Shown piece by piece: positions 45,557 to 56,826 of a stretch of DNA of 64,000 nt (the first letter of the stretch is position 1; each line of letters opens with the position of its first letter). The position numbers and the translations under genes are program-made. Under the pieces are notes generated by a model. The model searched no databases and was not told the DNA's origin. It saw nothing but the letters and a program-made list of their open reading frames with translations. Source of the stretch: Arthrinium phaeospermum (lineage: Eukaryota > Ascomycota > Sordariomycetes > Amphisphaeriales > Apiosporaceae); the NCBI GenBank assembly GCA_006503535.1, contig QYRS01000003.1:2914001-2978000 (forward strand), read 5' to 3'.

Positions 45557-47728
45557 GTATTATAAGATTCTGGGTTAAACCAACGGGGATAACTGCCTGC
45601 AGTTGCTGAGGGAGTGGATATGTAAAGCTTGTACGCCTGATGAAAACGCTGGGCCTTCGGAGAAAGTCGACTATCTGGCTAGCAGATACGTTGCTGAATA
45701 GGCGTAGAAGTAGAATAGGTCGAGGACGTGAAGAAGAAAAAAGAACGTGAGAGGCTGTAGGTGGTATGTAGTTTGGTATGAAGGATAGGTAATGTGTACA
45801 ACGAAGTCGATTCGATTCCACCAGTGAGACTTATAGGAAAGTGAGCAAGAAAGACATGTCAAGGCAATGTCATTATGATTGTCTCCCTGGGGAACAATGA
45901 AGCTATCGCGGCTCAGAGCGAGGAAACAAGGAGGATCTTGATGAACCGGCGGCCCTCGTTGTTTTAAAGAGAATAAAGAAGCTCCATTGAATAGGCTTGG
46001 TGGAGATTCGGCCTAGACGATGAACAATCCAATCCCGGACGAACACACTTGTGGTACACACCAGCAGAAGCCAGGGGGGGAGCTGGGAGCCTTTCTAAAA
46101 AGAGAAGCCCAGCTTGGTGACCCCGTTTCAATAGGACAATGTTTCGACTTGGCCAGCTGTTTCCAGCCAATGAATCTCGCTGCTCGAGGCCAATGGAAGA
46201 CCCGTCAAGAGCAGCTACCAGGCCCCGGAGAACCAGAGCGCGTCTTTCTGGCATCAAACAGGCGCTCCCTCACGCACGCACGGGTAGCATCCTCCGCGCC
46301 GCCGTGTTAGTGTGCTGCCAATACGGTCCCTCGTTACTTCGTGCCGCGAAAGTGGCCATATCGTGTGGTGGCGGCTGCGTTAGGTCGTTACAAGTTAATC
46401 TATTCGCCGGGACAATCACCATTTGCCCCATAGACCCAATAGACCCTGGATGGGTAGCAGATTGTGGGAGGAACGCATGAGTTGACAGCGGAGGCTCTGA
46501 GTTGGCGCGAACAGTCTCGTCCAATCGTGCTCGGGCCCGTTGAAGGCTTGATGCCAAGGCATTTCGCGAGCACTAGCCGATTGAGCTTCGATTGGCTGCT
46601 GAAGCAAGCGACTTCAACGACCTTTGTTTCAGCATCTCTTAGATTATGGCCAGTCCCATTAAATGCTCCAGGCATCATGCAGGGCTCCCTTCCAACCCGG
46701 AAAGAAGCAATCGATTGTACTGACTGATGGCCAGACTCGAGATGCAACAGAGCAGACAAACTCGTGCCACCTACAAACCTTTTGTTCGACGGGTTTTAAG
46801 AATCATGCATGGCGCATGGCTTACATCTATCTGTAGAGCCGTGGGTGATCCTACCGGAATTCGTTACAAGTGTATTACACCAACAGGAGTCAGAAGGAGA
46901 AGTCGATCAAGTCCTAACATCCGAGTGATGCGAAGGAGGATATGTCCTTTTGATAAGTCGCATTGAGTAGAAACAGCTTGCGCATGTGGGCGCTCCTTCA
47001 TTAATCAAACACTTGACATCAATGCTCATCACAGTTCTGAAAAATGCAAGACTGGAACGCCACATACCCCTTCAAATCTATCCCAAAATAAACAACTACG
47101 AGCATTCCTTCTGTTCTGCATCTGCATGCAATGCATACAAAAAGTACGGACTAGGATGAGACGAGGGAGCAAACTCAGCAAGTTGTCCGTTCAATACAGA
47201 GTAAATTTGACGCCCACTGATACGGGTTGCAATCACGCCTCTGTACAGTACATTCCTAGGCGGCTGGACAAGGCCTGTATTGTAGGTAGGTGGTTTGGGC
47301 CTAGGCCGGCCGAGGCCACTTACACTGGAGCAAGATGCGCGACCGCGCCTAAATCTCATAGGCTCCCATGGTACTCAGGCGGTTAAAAAAACAGAAGCAA
47401 GTCAGGAAAAAATTGATTGGTTGCGGTGCGCAGCAGCCCATGGACTTCCATAGAAGCAATCGATTTCTCCCAGCACAGCCTCAAAGGCCGTCCCCCTTTC
47501 CGATCAAATCCGATCTGACGACCAAAAGACGTCTGACCGATTTTAATCTCGCGTTCCCAACCAACGAAACCTTAACGAACCCAAGAAAGAAACCTCCAGA
47601 AAGAAGGGACCCTGTGATTTTCTACCCCGCCGCATCGCTCCCGATTGCTATTCTCGTCTGCTCTGAGAGCGCTTAGCATTGCGGCAACGCAAGTATCTAT
47701 TCTGCCCTAGCACTACAACCCAGAAACC
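45557..47728. other. 2.2 kb divergent region, no gene seen
   Basis: The start codons of the four-helix protein (-) and SERF (+) point outward from this region. Small ORFs on both strands (for example 46020-46310) have unconvincing, mutually overlapping translations. Confidence 0.4.
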
Positions 47729-48312
47729 ATGGCTCGCGGTAACCAGCGTGAGAAGGCGCGTGAGAAGAACCTCAAAACCCAAGCCGCACAGGTAGGTCTT
47801 ACACATTGGTGATCTTGGCTTCTGTTTTTTCTTCTTCTTCTTTTCTCTTCTGTCTCTGTCTCTCTATTCCCGTCCTTCTGTCTTCTCCTTTGTCCGGCAG
47901 GACGGGGAAGCGGCCAACCGGTTTGCAGCCGAGACAACGACAACTCTCCCGCTGCAGGCTCCCGAGGACAGGACATAGGCAGCCCTGTCCTTTCCTAGAC
48001 GTGCTAACCACGTGTGAAAATTTGTTGATTTGCCTGGACTCTGGAGCATTACTGACACGCCATTCTGGAACTACAGAAGAAGGGGAACACAAAGACCGGC
48101 GCCGAGATGCAGCGCGATAAGGAGAAGGTCGCAGAGCTGATGCGCCAGAAGCAGGCTGCCGGTAAGTTCCCACCCTACCTACACTTCGATTCTTCGCGCC
48201 CAACAAGGGAATACAATCCTGCCTCCCCCGTCTCTTGCCGCCGACGAAACCGAATACTGATCTTATTTTCTCACGAATAGCCGACGCCGCTAAGAAGCAA
48301 GGAGCGAAGTAA
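47729..48312 (+). CDS. SERF (4F5) family small basic protein
   Basis: A 59-residue protein assembled from three short exons: 47729-47791, 48077-48161 and 48281-48312. Every junction is GT-AG and in frame. The translation begins MARGNQREKAREKN, continues KKGNTKTGAEMQRDKEKVAE and ends DAAKKQGAK, the hallmark of the SERF/4F5 family (Pfam 4F5). Family members are charged, disordered proteins that modulate protein aggregation and may bind RNA. The first intron, 285 bases, is by far the longest in a gene this short and has a strong TTC-rich tract near its 5' end. The gene has no single long ORF, so it would be missed by ORF-length filters. Confidence 0.88.
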
Positions 48313-49610
48313 TAGCATAACCGAGCCGGCAGTAGCAGCAAGTGAAGTGCCCGGTACCGCTTGTTCCGTTTTGCCTGGATACACGGCGTAACGATCTTTA
48401 CACGACTATGATTCCTACAGCGACGAGAGCCAAGATTGTGAGGGCAGGGAGTTTGGGAACCACCCGGACTCCGGGAGGAAGAGCATCGAATCCCATGCTG
48501 TTAATAGAGTTAGACACAATCTATCGTCTTGTCATCTGCATCTGCATCAGTCGTCCCGAGTATGAGCACGATGAATAGTAATGTGCTTGATGCAAATCAC
48601 CCGAAGTAGAATACTATGGTGTACTTGGGTTTCTGCCCGTTATAGCGGTCCTCGCAACTTCTTCGGGAAACACAGAGACAGTGTTGCAATGGTTTTATAC
48701 ATGGGTCAACATATTCGGTGGCCTTGATCGCCTCGTGTCCGGCATCTTGCCGAGTCCTGATGCCCCCTTCAACATTACTCTGGCAACCGTGATGGATCCA
48801 GGAAAGCAAAAAGGAATTGTTCAGCTCGCTGCGTATGCGCGACTGCCGACCTACCCAACTTCCCTTTGGCAGAGCTCAGCTTTACTGCTTGCGATTAAAG
48901 AGGTGGGAATGCCATATATCCATGTGTCTTCATATGTAGGCTTGGACTCGGAGTTCGAGGGCTTGCATGGATATAACCCGAAGCCCCTTACTGCGTGGCC
49001 TGAGATGCGGCCAGTCAGTCAGTCAGTCCTATCAGTTTTGAAGATGAAGCCGGACGGCCGCCCTTCCAGCCCTGACATGTTTCAGGCCAACTGGTAAGAG
49101 GTGTGTATTAATAGCACGAGTCAGCAAAAAGAGAGATACAGAGGAAACCGTGGCATATGCCAGTAAAGGACCCCATCACGCGAGAAGAACATCGTCCGGT
49201 CAACGAGTTATTAATTGTAATAATCATTTAGGTATAAAATCAGGAAAATACGACCCAGTCATATAGGGGGTTGGGAGCTACCCATCTCTCCAGGACCTGT
49301 GGAGAGAACTCGAGAAAGCCCCCGCGCGGCTTCTATCGAGCGTAATATATAAAAAGAAAAACGTCACCATCGCCCTTTCGTTCGGCCCCCCGTGTTGTAA
49401 AAGGGGACTTCCTCTTGTCTAGTAACGGACCACCGTAATGTGCGTAAGCGTTTCAAGAAAGAATAAATAGCAGGATATCATTTCGTTATAGCCACAACCC
49501 TCCCGCTAACACACTCCATCCCCCCTACAAAGAAAAACTTCCCACACCCGATGCAAATACAAGTATAACTGCAGAATTAGGCATCGCTCATGAGAAGAGG
49601 GAGTTTACAT
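48313..49610. other. Convergent region, no firm gene
   Basis: This stretch lies between the stop codons of SERF (+) and the cupredoxin (-). A plus-strand open stretch from 48681 to 49097 lacks an ATG at its head, and its translation is not recognisable. Confidence 0.4.
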
Positions 49611-50732
49611 TTATGCTTCGGCCATCTCGGCGGGCATGCCACCGGGCATGCCACCGAAGGCACCGAGGCCTTGCGCGGCAACAGCGGGGAAAGAGCCGGG
49701 AGCGCAAGAGACGGCGCAGACGCACTGGCCAGCGCCAGGAGTGAGCTGACCGATACCCTGGACCATACCGCCGGCGGCAGCACCACCGGTTGCGGGCGGG
49801 GGAGCGGCACCGCTCTTGGCAGGCGGCGGGGCGGCAGCCGGGGGAGCCGGGGGAGCAGCGGGAGGAGCAGTGCCGTTGGCAGCACCTCCACCAACAATGG
49901 CGCTGGGCGCACCGGTACCCTTCTGAGCGATAGCCATGGACTGGAAGATGGCCTGGGACTTCTCAGCGGTGGGGTTGATCGAGAAGGTCATGCCCTTGCC
50001 GCAGTGAGTGGACTGGCGGCAGTAGAACCCTGTTTCGATCATGGTTAGCAACAAAGCCTACCAGTAGGTCACTAAGACTTTGGGGGCGCAATGGCAACTT
50101 ACAGAGAGGAGTCTCGACCATGACTTGCATAGCGACCTGGGGAGGGGGCATGACAGTGTTGTTGGCGTTGGGCTGGAAGCCGGAGTCCATACCACCGGGC
50201 ATAGCGTCGCAAGGCTTGTCGAAGGTGGACTGCGTAGCAGTGTGGTTGGCGGACATGAAGGTGAAGATAACCATGTCACCCTTCTTGGCCTTGACCTCGG
50301 CGGGGGTGTATACGAGACCAGCGGCACCACCAACAATGACCTGCAGGATGTTAGCATTTGAACGGGACTGCCAGAGCGGCTCGGAAAACGTACGGAGTGA
50401 GTGGCAGCAGCGGCAGGGGGCGCCGTGGCACCGGGCGGCGCGCCGGCGGTCACAGTCTGGGTGACAGTGACTTGCTGGTTCATGGTAGTCGTGGCAGCGC
50501 CTCCACCGGGGTTGGCCCAGACCAGAATGATCTGTGTGACACCGCCGGCACCCGCGTTGATGACGGCAGCACCGCCGGCACCCGCGGCAACACCGGCGAG
50601 AGCACCAGCAGCGGCACCCTTAGCAGCACCCTTCTTGTGTTCCATTCTCCGCTCGGCGGGGTAGACATTGTTGACGGCCTTTGCGAGAGCCAGGGGCGCG
50701 AGGGCCAGGGACAGAGCTGCTGAGAACTTCAT
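49611..50732 (-). CDS. Secreted cupredoxin-like protein
   Basis: Three exons (50732-50394, 50340-50103, 50029-49611) encode 331 residues. A signal peptide (MKFSAALSLALAPLALAKA) is followed by a Gly/Ala-rich stretch with alternating Ala/Gly. A plastocyanin-like domain then occupies about 60-215. The type-1 copper ligands are all visible: His146 in MSANHTATQSTFDKPCDAM, then Cys196, His201 and Met206 in FYCRQSTHCGKGM. Cys157 and Cys202 are placed to form the usual disulfide. The C-terminal 100 residues are Ala/Pro/Gly-rich, contain CVCAVSC, and show no hydrophobic GPI-signal tail. It is expected in the wall or medium. Related fungal proteins are surface or conidium-associated, and some are infection-induced; the role here is unknown. 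Confidence 0.88.
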
Positions 50733-52914
50733 GATGGACTAGTATTACTGGTGACTGTCTAAGTCGCCGTCGGGATTGGTGGGTGGTTTGTTGGGGTTTT
50801 TCTGTTTATATTTTGCTCGAAAAAGGCCGTGATTCTCAGAACTGGCGCAGGATCCGTAATATGGCGAGCGCTGCTCGTGGAGAAGAATACGATGAAATGA
50901 ACGGAAAAGTGTTGCAAAAAGAGCGAACTCACAACTGTAGAATGAAAATAGTAGTATGAGAGGATGAACCCACAAAGACAAGAGGAGGATTCCGAAAAGG
51001 GCGAGCAGCGGCACCTGCTTATATCGCAGCATGATGGATTTACGATGTGAGGGCGCTGCTCCGTCAGAGCCGAGCCAGGGTCCTGCTATCCCGGCCCAGG
51101 AGCTGGTCTCGAAACAGGGCCAGCGCCTTCGCGATGCCAAGCAGCAGCATGGGTCCTCTATTCGGGTGGAGGGGCGTCCGATCAAAGGCAACCTTTTTGG
51201 GCGGAGAAGTGCCTGCTCTCAGCGTGCCCCCGTCCTTCGGCTGCTCCACGCCAAGTAGACAAGATGAAGGAGATGCGACGTGCCTGGCCGTCCCTGGGGG
51301 ACCTTGGGCACAGATTGGGGGGGCTACGGGGGGCCACGGGCGTCCATTGAGGCTCGTCGCAACGTGATATTGCCGCTTCCGGTTGGCGCAGGAGGTCGGA
51401 TGTGACAGAAACGTCTCGCGTCGTGTTTTGGCACCCTTGCTAGCAGCCTGCCTGCAGTCCATGCCCCTGGTCGGGGCTATACCTGATTGGCTCTAGTGAT
51501 ATGTATAGTCGGAGAACACCACTTCCTTTCCTCGTCGCTCAACGGCGACACCTCTTGGGAGGATTTCAGTTTTCAGTTAATTCGGATGAAGACCAGTGCT
51601 TGATGACTAGTCATCGGATTGACACCTGCTGTCAGATCCCGCTCGGGGGCTGACTCTGCTCCGGCCTTCGCCGGTGTCAAGTCCTGCCACGGCTGTTGCA
51701 TGTGGTCCGAGAAAACGGCTTTAGTCCTATCCGCCAGGAAGCGAGCGAGCGGCAGGTGCAATTGGCTTTTGGGACTTTAAGCTTATACGAACCCATGTCG
51801 CTAGGTAGTTTAATGTTGTCTAGACCGACCGTTTCCTTGCACGTTTTTTTGGTGGAAACCCCCGACCCAGTATTGCAACTCGACTGCCTGCACTTGGCAG
51901 CGCTCGGTTCCAGTGATATCGTGCAATTCTTCGTCACTAGGTAGCCCGGGAAACGTAATTATCAATGCTACCCTGCTCGAATTGCAGCCCTCTCCTGTGC
52001 CGATTTTACCGCCTGACTACTGCCAAGCGGTGCTTATTGGACATGTCAATTTTGCGTTTCGACGCCAAGAGCCGCGTAGAAACGTGGTCAGGGGTAGCAT
52101 GTCCGCTCCGCCAGCCGGGGCGAACTCCAATGCCCCTTGGCCGCATGTCTTTCGCCCGTACTGTCGACCCGTCATCCTGTCTATCGCTGTCTCATGTTTC
52201 GATCCGTTCATCATGTTTTCTTGGGGCCTGTCTTAACTTTGTTGCAGACAAGCTCTGTCTGATGTCTCTTTTGGCCACCCCTGGCCGTCCTATCCACGAC
52301 TTGCCAGCACTCGCCTCACCAGCGTGCATGGCATTCGTCATTCTCATCTCAGCTCAGCATCTCCCACGCTCACGTTTAATGCTGCTGAAAGAGTGGCACC
52401 CTTCCGTTCCGTTCCACGACGCATGGAGGAGGCCTCTTCAACCCGTCTCCGTCAAGTCAGCGTTGCATTCAACAAAAGGCAATCTGATGATATTAATGCC
52501 AATCTAATCCTCTTGTCTCTGGGGCCTTTACCTGGGTCAAGCACTATCCGGCTCGTAGAATAGGCTCCGCCGAGCCTCTCCGGCACTATGCTTCTTGAAA
52601 TACGTAGAACTCGTCAAACTAATACCGTTCTACAGCCACGTTGCAGATGGCTGTTTGATGGTGATACTGTGAACATTGTCTCATGAAAACCAAACCGAAC
52701 ACGGCGTGACGACCTCCGGGAACTGCCCTTCAAGCTGAAGTCGGTAGTCTGGTGAAGCCGATAACAATCGACATGCTGGAGATAGAAAAGAGACAGTAAC
52801 GTGGACGTTATCGCTATCATCCGGTTTCTGGAACGTGCCACGTTTCGGATCTTGGTTCTGTTGGTCGATCACAAAGAGTAAGTGTCTACCCGAGCTCTGC
52901 CCAGGCACACCATA
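50733..52914. other. 2.2 kb gene-free region
   Basis: This stretch holds the promoter of the cupredoxin gene and the 3' flank of SMN. A 180-codon ATG frame (51965-52507, +) has a random-looking, Cys/Leu/Ser-rich translation. No gene is supported. Confidence 0.4.
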
Positions 52915-53685
52915 TTACTGCTGTTGCGACTGTTGTTTCTGGCCTTCGTAAAGCCCAGTGTAATAGCCGGCGTAGTACCAGGACATCATCAGTTTCTTTA
53001 GACCCTCATCTTGCACTGGAGCCGTGTTAGCCGACTGCAAATCTGGGGGCCCGACTATGTACGCCATCCTCCAAGGTGCACATATAGACGAGGCGGAGTA
53101 CTTGTGGCCACTTACCTGAGCCCAGCAGTGGTGCTGGTATGCCTTCCGGGCGGCTCGTCGATGTTGCGATTGGCTGGGCAGTCTGAGCCGACTCAGCAGG
53201 GTCGTTGCCATTCTTCTCCGGGATGTCAGAAACATTATCATGCCAAGCTTTTCTGATCTTCGCGGGAACCTCCATCCCACCGAATCTGTCGCAACTCACC
53301 CGCATGCTCTCGCCATCCTTTACCTGCGTCTGTTCTGCTGCACGCATAGACTCTTGCAATCCGGAGTCATTACTCTCGACCTTGGCATCCAAAGCCACAG
53401 TGGCCCTTAATAACCATTCTGTCAGTCATGATACCCCAGGAGTGTTGATGCTTGCTTCCGAGTCAGGGGACACGCACTTTTCATCCTCCTCCTTCAGGAG
53501 GTCGTCGACGTTGCCGCCATGCCGATAGATGCTATGATATTTCTGAGCACAGTCAGCAAACCATTTGTTGACTTCCACAAAGTGCAAAGTACCTTGTATT
53601 CGCCGAGTGCGTCGTTCCACGAGTCTACCAGGGCGCTGTCGTCCCAAACCTCGTCATGTGTGAGGTTTTGTTGGTTCGATGCCAT
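52915..53685 (-). CDS. SMN-like protein, snRNP assembly factor
   Basis: The survival-motor-neuron homologue assembles Sm cores on spliceosomal snRNAs with Gemin2. I read four exons, 53685-53593, 53542-53478, 53405-53116 and 53015-52915, giving 182 residues. The N-terminus has the Gemin2-binding sequence THDEVWDDSALVDSWNDALG, followed by KYHSIYRHGGNVDDLL. A Ser/Thr/Pro-rich spacer of about 95 residues has no Tudor domain, as in fission yeast. The C-terminal oligomerisation YG box reads MMSWYYAGYYTGLYEG. A further internal intron may sit within 53299 onward (a GTGAGT occurs there), but the frame is open across it. The family is easily missed because the exons are short. Confidence 0.87.
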
Positions 53686-54156
53686 TTTGGAGATGGTTTA
53701 GATGGGACTGCCACCACCACAGCGCTGGACTGTTGACGGTGTGGATAAGTAACACTGGCACGGCCCTTGGCAACGGCTTGTCTCTTCTTCCCAGAGGCAA
53801 TGTTAGGCGTCCAATGATCAGCAGAACAACTCTAAATCTACTACTCTCACGCGTAGTTGGAGGAGGTTTGGTGGAATTGTATCTTGGGTAAAGACACAAG
53901 TTTTGTGTACCTAGGTTACTTGTAAGTTGAGAAGCAGGCAGGCAGACGAGATGCCCTTTGCTCACTTCTGATTGGCAAGCTCGCTAGCAGAGGTGAAGGT
54001 TGGTAGCTTCAACCAAAAGATCCGACCCACTTTCTGCTAGCGGGTCCATGTGCGATAAGCTCAGGTATGCAATCGCGGCCTATGCTATCGAAAAAAAGTT
54101 CACAGAGGAAAAAAGCCAGGGTCAATCACAGTGTTATACAGCAATAAATCATCACA
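53686..54156. promoter_or_regulatory. Divergent promoter, SMN and Nop15
   Basis: 471 bases separate the start codons of two RNA-biogenesis genes that read away from each other. No coding sequence is seen inside. Confidence 0.5.
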
Positions 54157-55408
54157 ATGGCACCAGAACTCAGATCCCGCAAGGCGTCAGGTACTTATTG
54201 AACCCGTTCCAGGCTCTAAATAGCATCTCTCTAACAAATCGCATAGGCACAGCGAAAGCGCCTGCTGCCAAACCGAAGGCCGCTACGGCCCCGAAGCGCA
54301 AAGGTTCGCCAGCCCTTCTCCCTGCATCGCGACTTCCTATAACTGACTGTGGTACCAGCTGCCGAGGATGTGAGCCCGGTAGCCCCGAAGAAGAAGAAGG
54401 CGGTTGACTCTACACCCGTCCCAAAGAAAGCGACCAAGGCTTCAAAGTCGAAGAAGGAACCGGAGCCAGAGCCCGAACAAACCCCCGAAGACGATGACCA
54501 GACATTCTCCGAGGAGGAAGAGGAAGAGGAGAAACAAATCCTCAAGCTCGCTGGAGTAGAGGGCGACGAGGAGGAAGATGACGAGGCCGATGAGACTTTG
54601 GATTTCAAGGACGGAGATGATGTCGGCACGATACCCGCACCTCCCCCGACAAAGAAGGGCGCCAAGTCGAATGACGGTGAAAAGGGGGAAACCGGTGTTG
54701 TGTACATTGGCCACATTCCTCATGGTTTCTTCGAAAACCAACTGAGGAGCTACTTCACCCAATTCGGAGATATCTTGGTAAGGATGCACTGCTGGCAACT
54801 TGCATCGTACGGGCTCGGGGCTAATCACGTCAACAGAACCTCCGTGTCTCTCGCAACAAGAAGACGGGCAGGAGTAAGCATTACGCATTCATCGAGTTCG
54901 CAGAGGAATCCACAGCCGACTATGTTGTCAAGAGTATGGACAACTATCTGAGTAAGTCAAATCACCGTCTGCAACTCTGCCCCGCCTAATCTTACTGATC
55001 GCGTCACGTATAGTGTTTGGACGTATATTGAAGGTCAAGCGCGTGCCTCAGTCTCAGGTCCACGAGAGTATGTGGACTGGGTCCAACAGGCGCTTCAAGG
55101 CTATCCCCCATACCAAGCTGGCTGGCAACCAACTGAAGAAACCGAAGACGGAGACGCAGTGGGCAGAGAAGGTTGACAGGGTGAATAAGAAGCGCGCGGA
55201 CCAGGCTGCGAAACTGAAGGCGCTGGGCTACGAGTTTGATACCCCCGAGTTGAAGGCGCCGAGTGCCCTTACAGGCGAGGAGGAGGCGCCTAAGGCTATC
55301 GAAGCCGCGCCCGAACCTGAGGAAGCCGTAGCTGAAGAGGCGGTTGCTCCCAAGGCAACCAAGGCCAAGGCGAAGAAGGGCGGCAAGGCGAAGAAGTCCA
55401 AGGCCTAG
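54157..55408 (+). CDS. Nop15/NIFK-type nucleolar RRM protein
   Basis: This pre-60S ribosome assembly factor has one RNA recognition motif. Five exons (54157-54190, 54247-54303, 54359-54777, 54837-54951, 55014-55408) encode 339 residues; all phases fit. An acidic, Lys-rich N-terminal tail (PVAPKKKKAV, EEEEEEEKQI) precedes the RRM at about 143-220: RNP2 VVYIGHIPHGF, then VSRNKKTGRSKHYAFIEF (RNP1) and MDNYLMFGRILKVKRV. These are diagnostic for the yeast Nop15 / human NIFK family. A C-terminal ETQWAEKVDRVNKKRADQ helix and a KAKAKKGGKAKKSKA tail provide nucleolar targeting charge. The yeast protein acts in ITS2 processing; the same role is inferred. Confidence 0.93.
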
Positions 55409-56826
55409 GTAATACCTGAGGCTGGCCGGTATGTAATTACATAGTCAAAGAGCCATTTTCACGTTTTCGCGAATGGACTCTGGTAGATTGACCACATGGA
55501 CTACTGGGCGCGAAATCAAGTCATGAGGATCACTTACACAGCAAAGTCTTTTCACGAGATCAGAACACGTGAATCTATGTACATAGCTCAGGCGCTTACG
55601 ATGTAGGTGTATGTATGCACATAGCGAAACCACTGCACTCATGGACACGAGGTCGAGCAAACAGCAGAATTATAAAGGCATTTATTGGTCTGCTTCGACC
55701 TGCACTAGATGACACGGCCTATGAATACGCGACAGAGGCGCAAGGCTGTTTCAAGAATTTGAGCTGGTGAAGGGAAAATATGTGAAGAAGAGAAGAAAAA
55801 ATTTAGCAGAGCCTGTTCTCCGGACCTTTACTATGACAACCAGAGCGATCATGTGATTGGCTCAATGTTCTTGTTACCCACCTGAGCTTCCATCAATAAG
55901 TCAAGTCATCAAGGTCGCATACTGCACGCAATCCAATAGATGGGTGGTACATATCCACAGACTGAAAACCCCCCATGATACCTACAGACAGACACCTCCC
56001 ACTTGGCATTTATAGCCTGCCAGGCCCATTTGACTTTGTGATTGGGATGGTAGGCATTGGCTGTGTGCATACACGTGCTGCTTGAGGTGACAACAGCAAG
56101 CGTACAAGCCGAATTCGTGACATTGTATGACCGAGAAGATGCAACTGTACTAGAGTTGTGTCTCAAGGGCAACGCAACCTCGTATTGGATCTCCAACTCT
56201 GGGTACAAAACTAGATAGGTAGGTAGGTATGTATGATATGCAGCATATCGTCAATGCGGGATAGCGGATGGAATACGAATATTCCAAAGTAGTCGATGAG
56301 GAGTCAGGTCCGTTCTGATGTGTACGCGCTTAGGTGGCCTTATACCCGTATATACCTACATGTACCTATCTTTCGTGGTATGGGGACATAGGCAATAGAC
56401 AGATAATAAACTACTGGTCAAGTCACCGAGCCAGTACAGGCCAAAGGGGCCTCTAGGAGGTACGTTATGTAACTTTCAGGTAAGTCAGAATTGCCTACTG
56501 CTGGGTACAGCTAAAGGATTGAGGTTAGGCGGGGTGACACCAGCTAATTTCGTACATAAGTAAGTGCTGTAAGTCGAGCGAATGTGCACCTTCAGGCCCA
56601 AGTCCAGCTGCTAAGTCTGAGCTTGAAAGGCTTACGTGTGGGTTTCGAGATCCGACCCGCTTTTACTTTCTGGACGACGACAAACCTTGGGATCGGAATC
56701 GCAAACACCACTTCCCAATAGTCGACGGCCTCCTTTTGCAACTGTATTTCTACCATTTTTTGAAGGCACCCATGCAGCCTGCGTAGGAGTCGCCCATTGA
56801 CGATCGAGACCACTACCGACCCGAGA
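55409..56826. other. 1.4 kb intergenic region, AGGT tract
   Basis: This stretch holds the 3' flank of Nop15 and the promoter of Rud3. GGTA/AGGT tetramer repeats occur near 56216-56230. No credible gene. Confidence 0.4.

Noticed and set aside
45795..45830. B-box-like gattcgattcc
   Set aside because: No A box or acceptor stem is placed correctly; isolated match.
51965..52507. 180-codon ATG frame
   Set aside because: Cys/Leu/Arg/Ser-rich random-looking translation, no family motif, within a region that also has other overlapping open frames.
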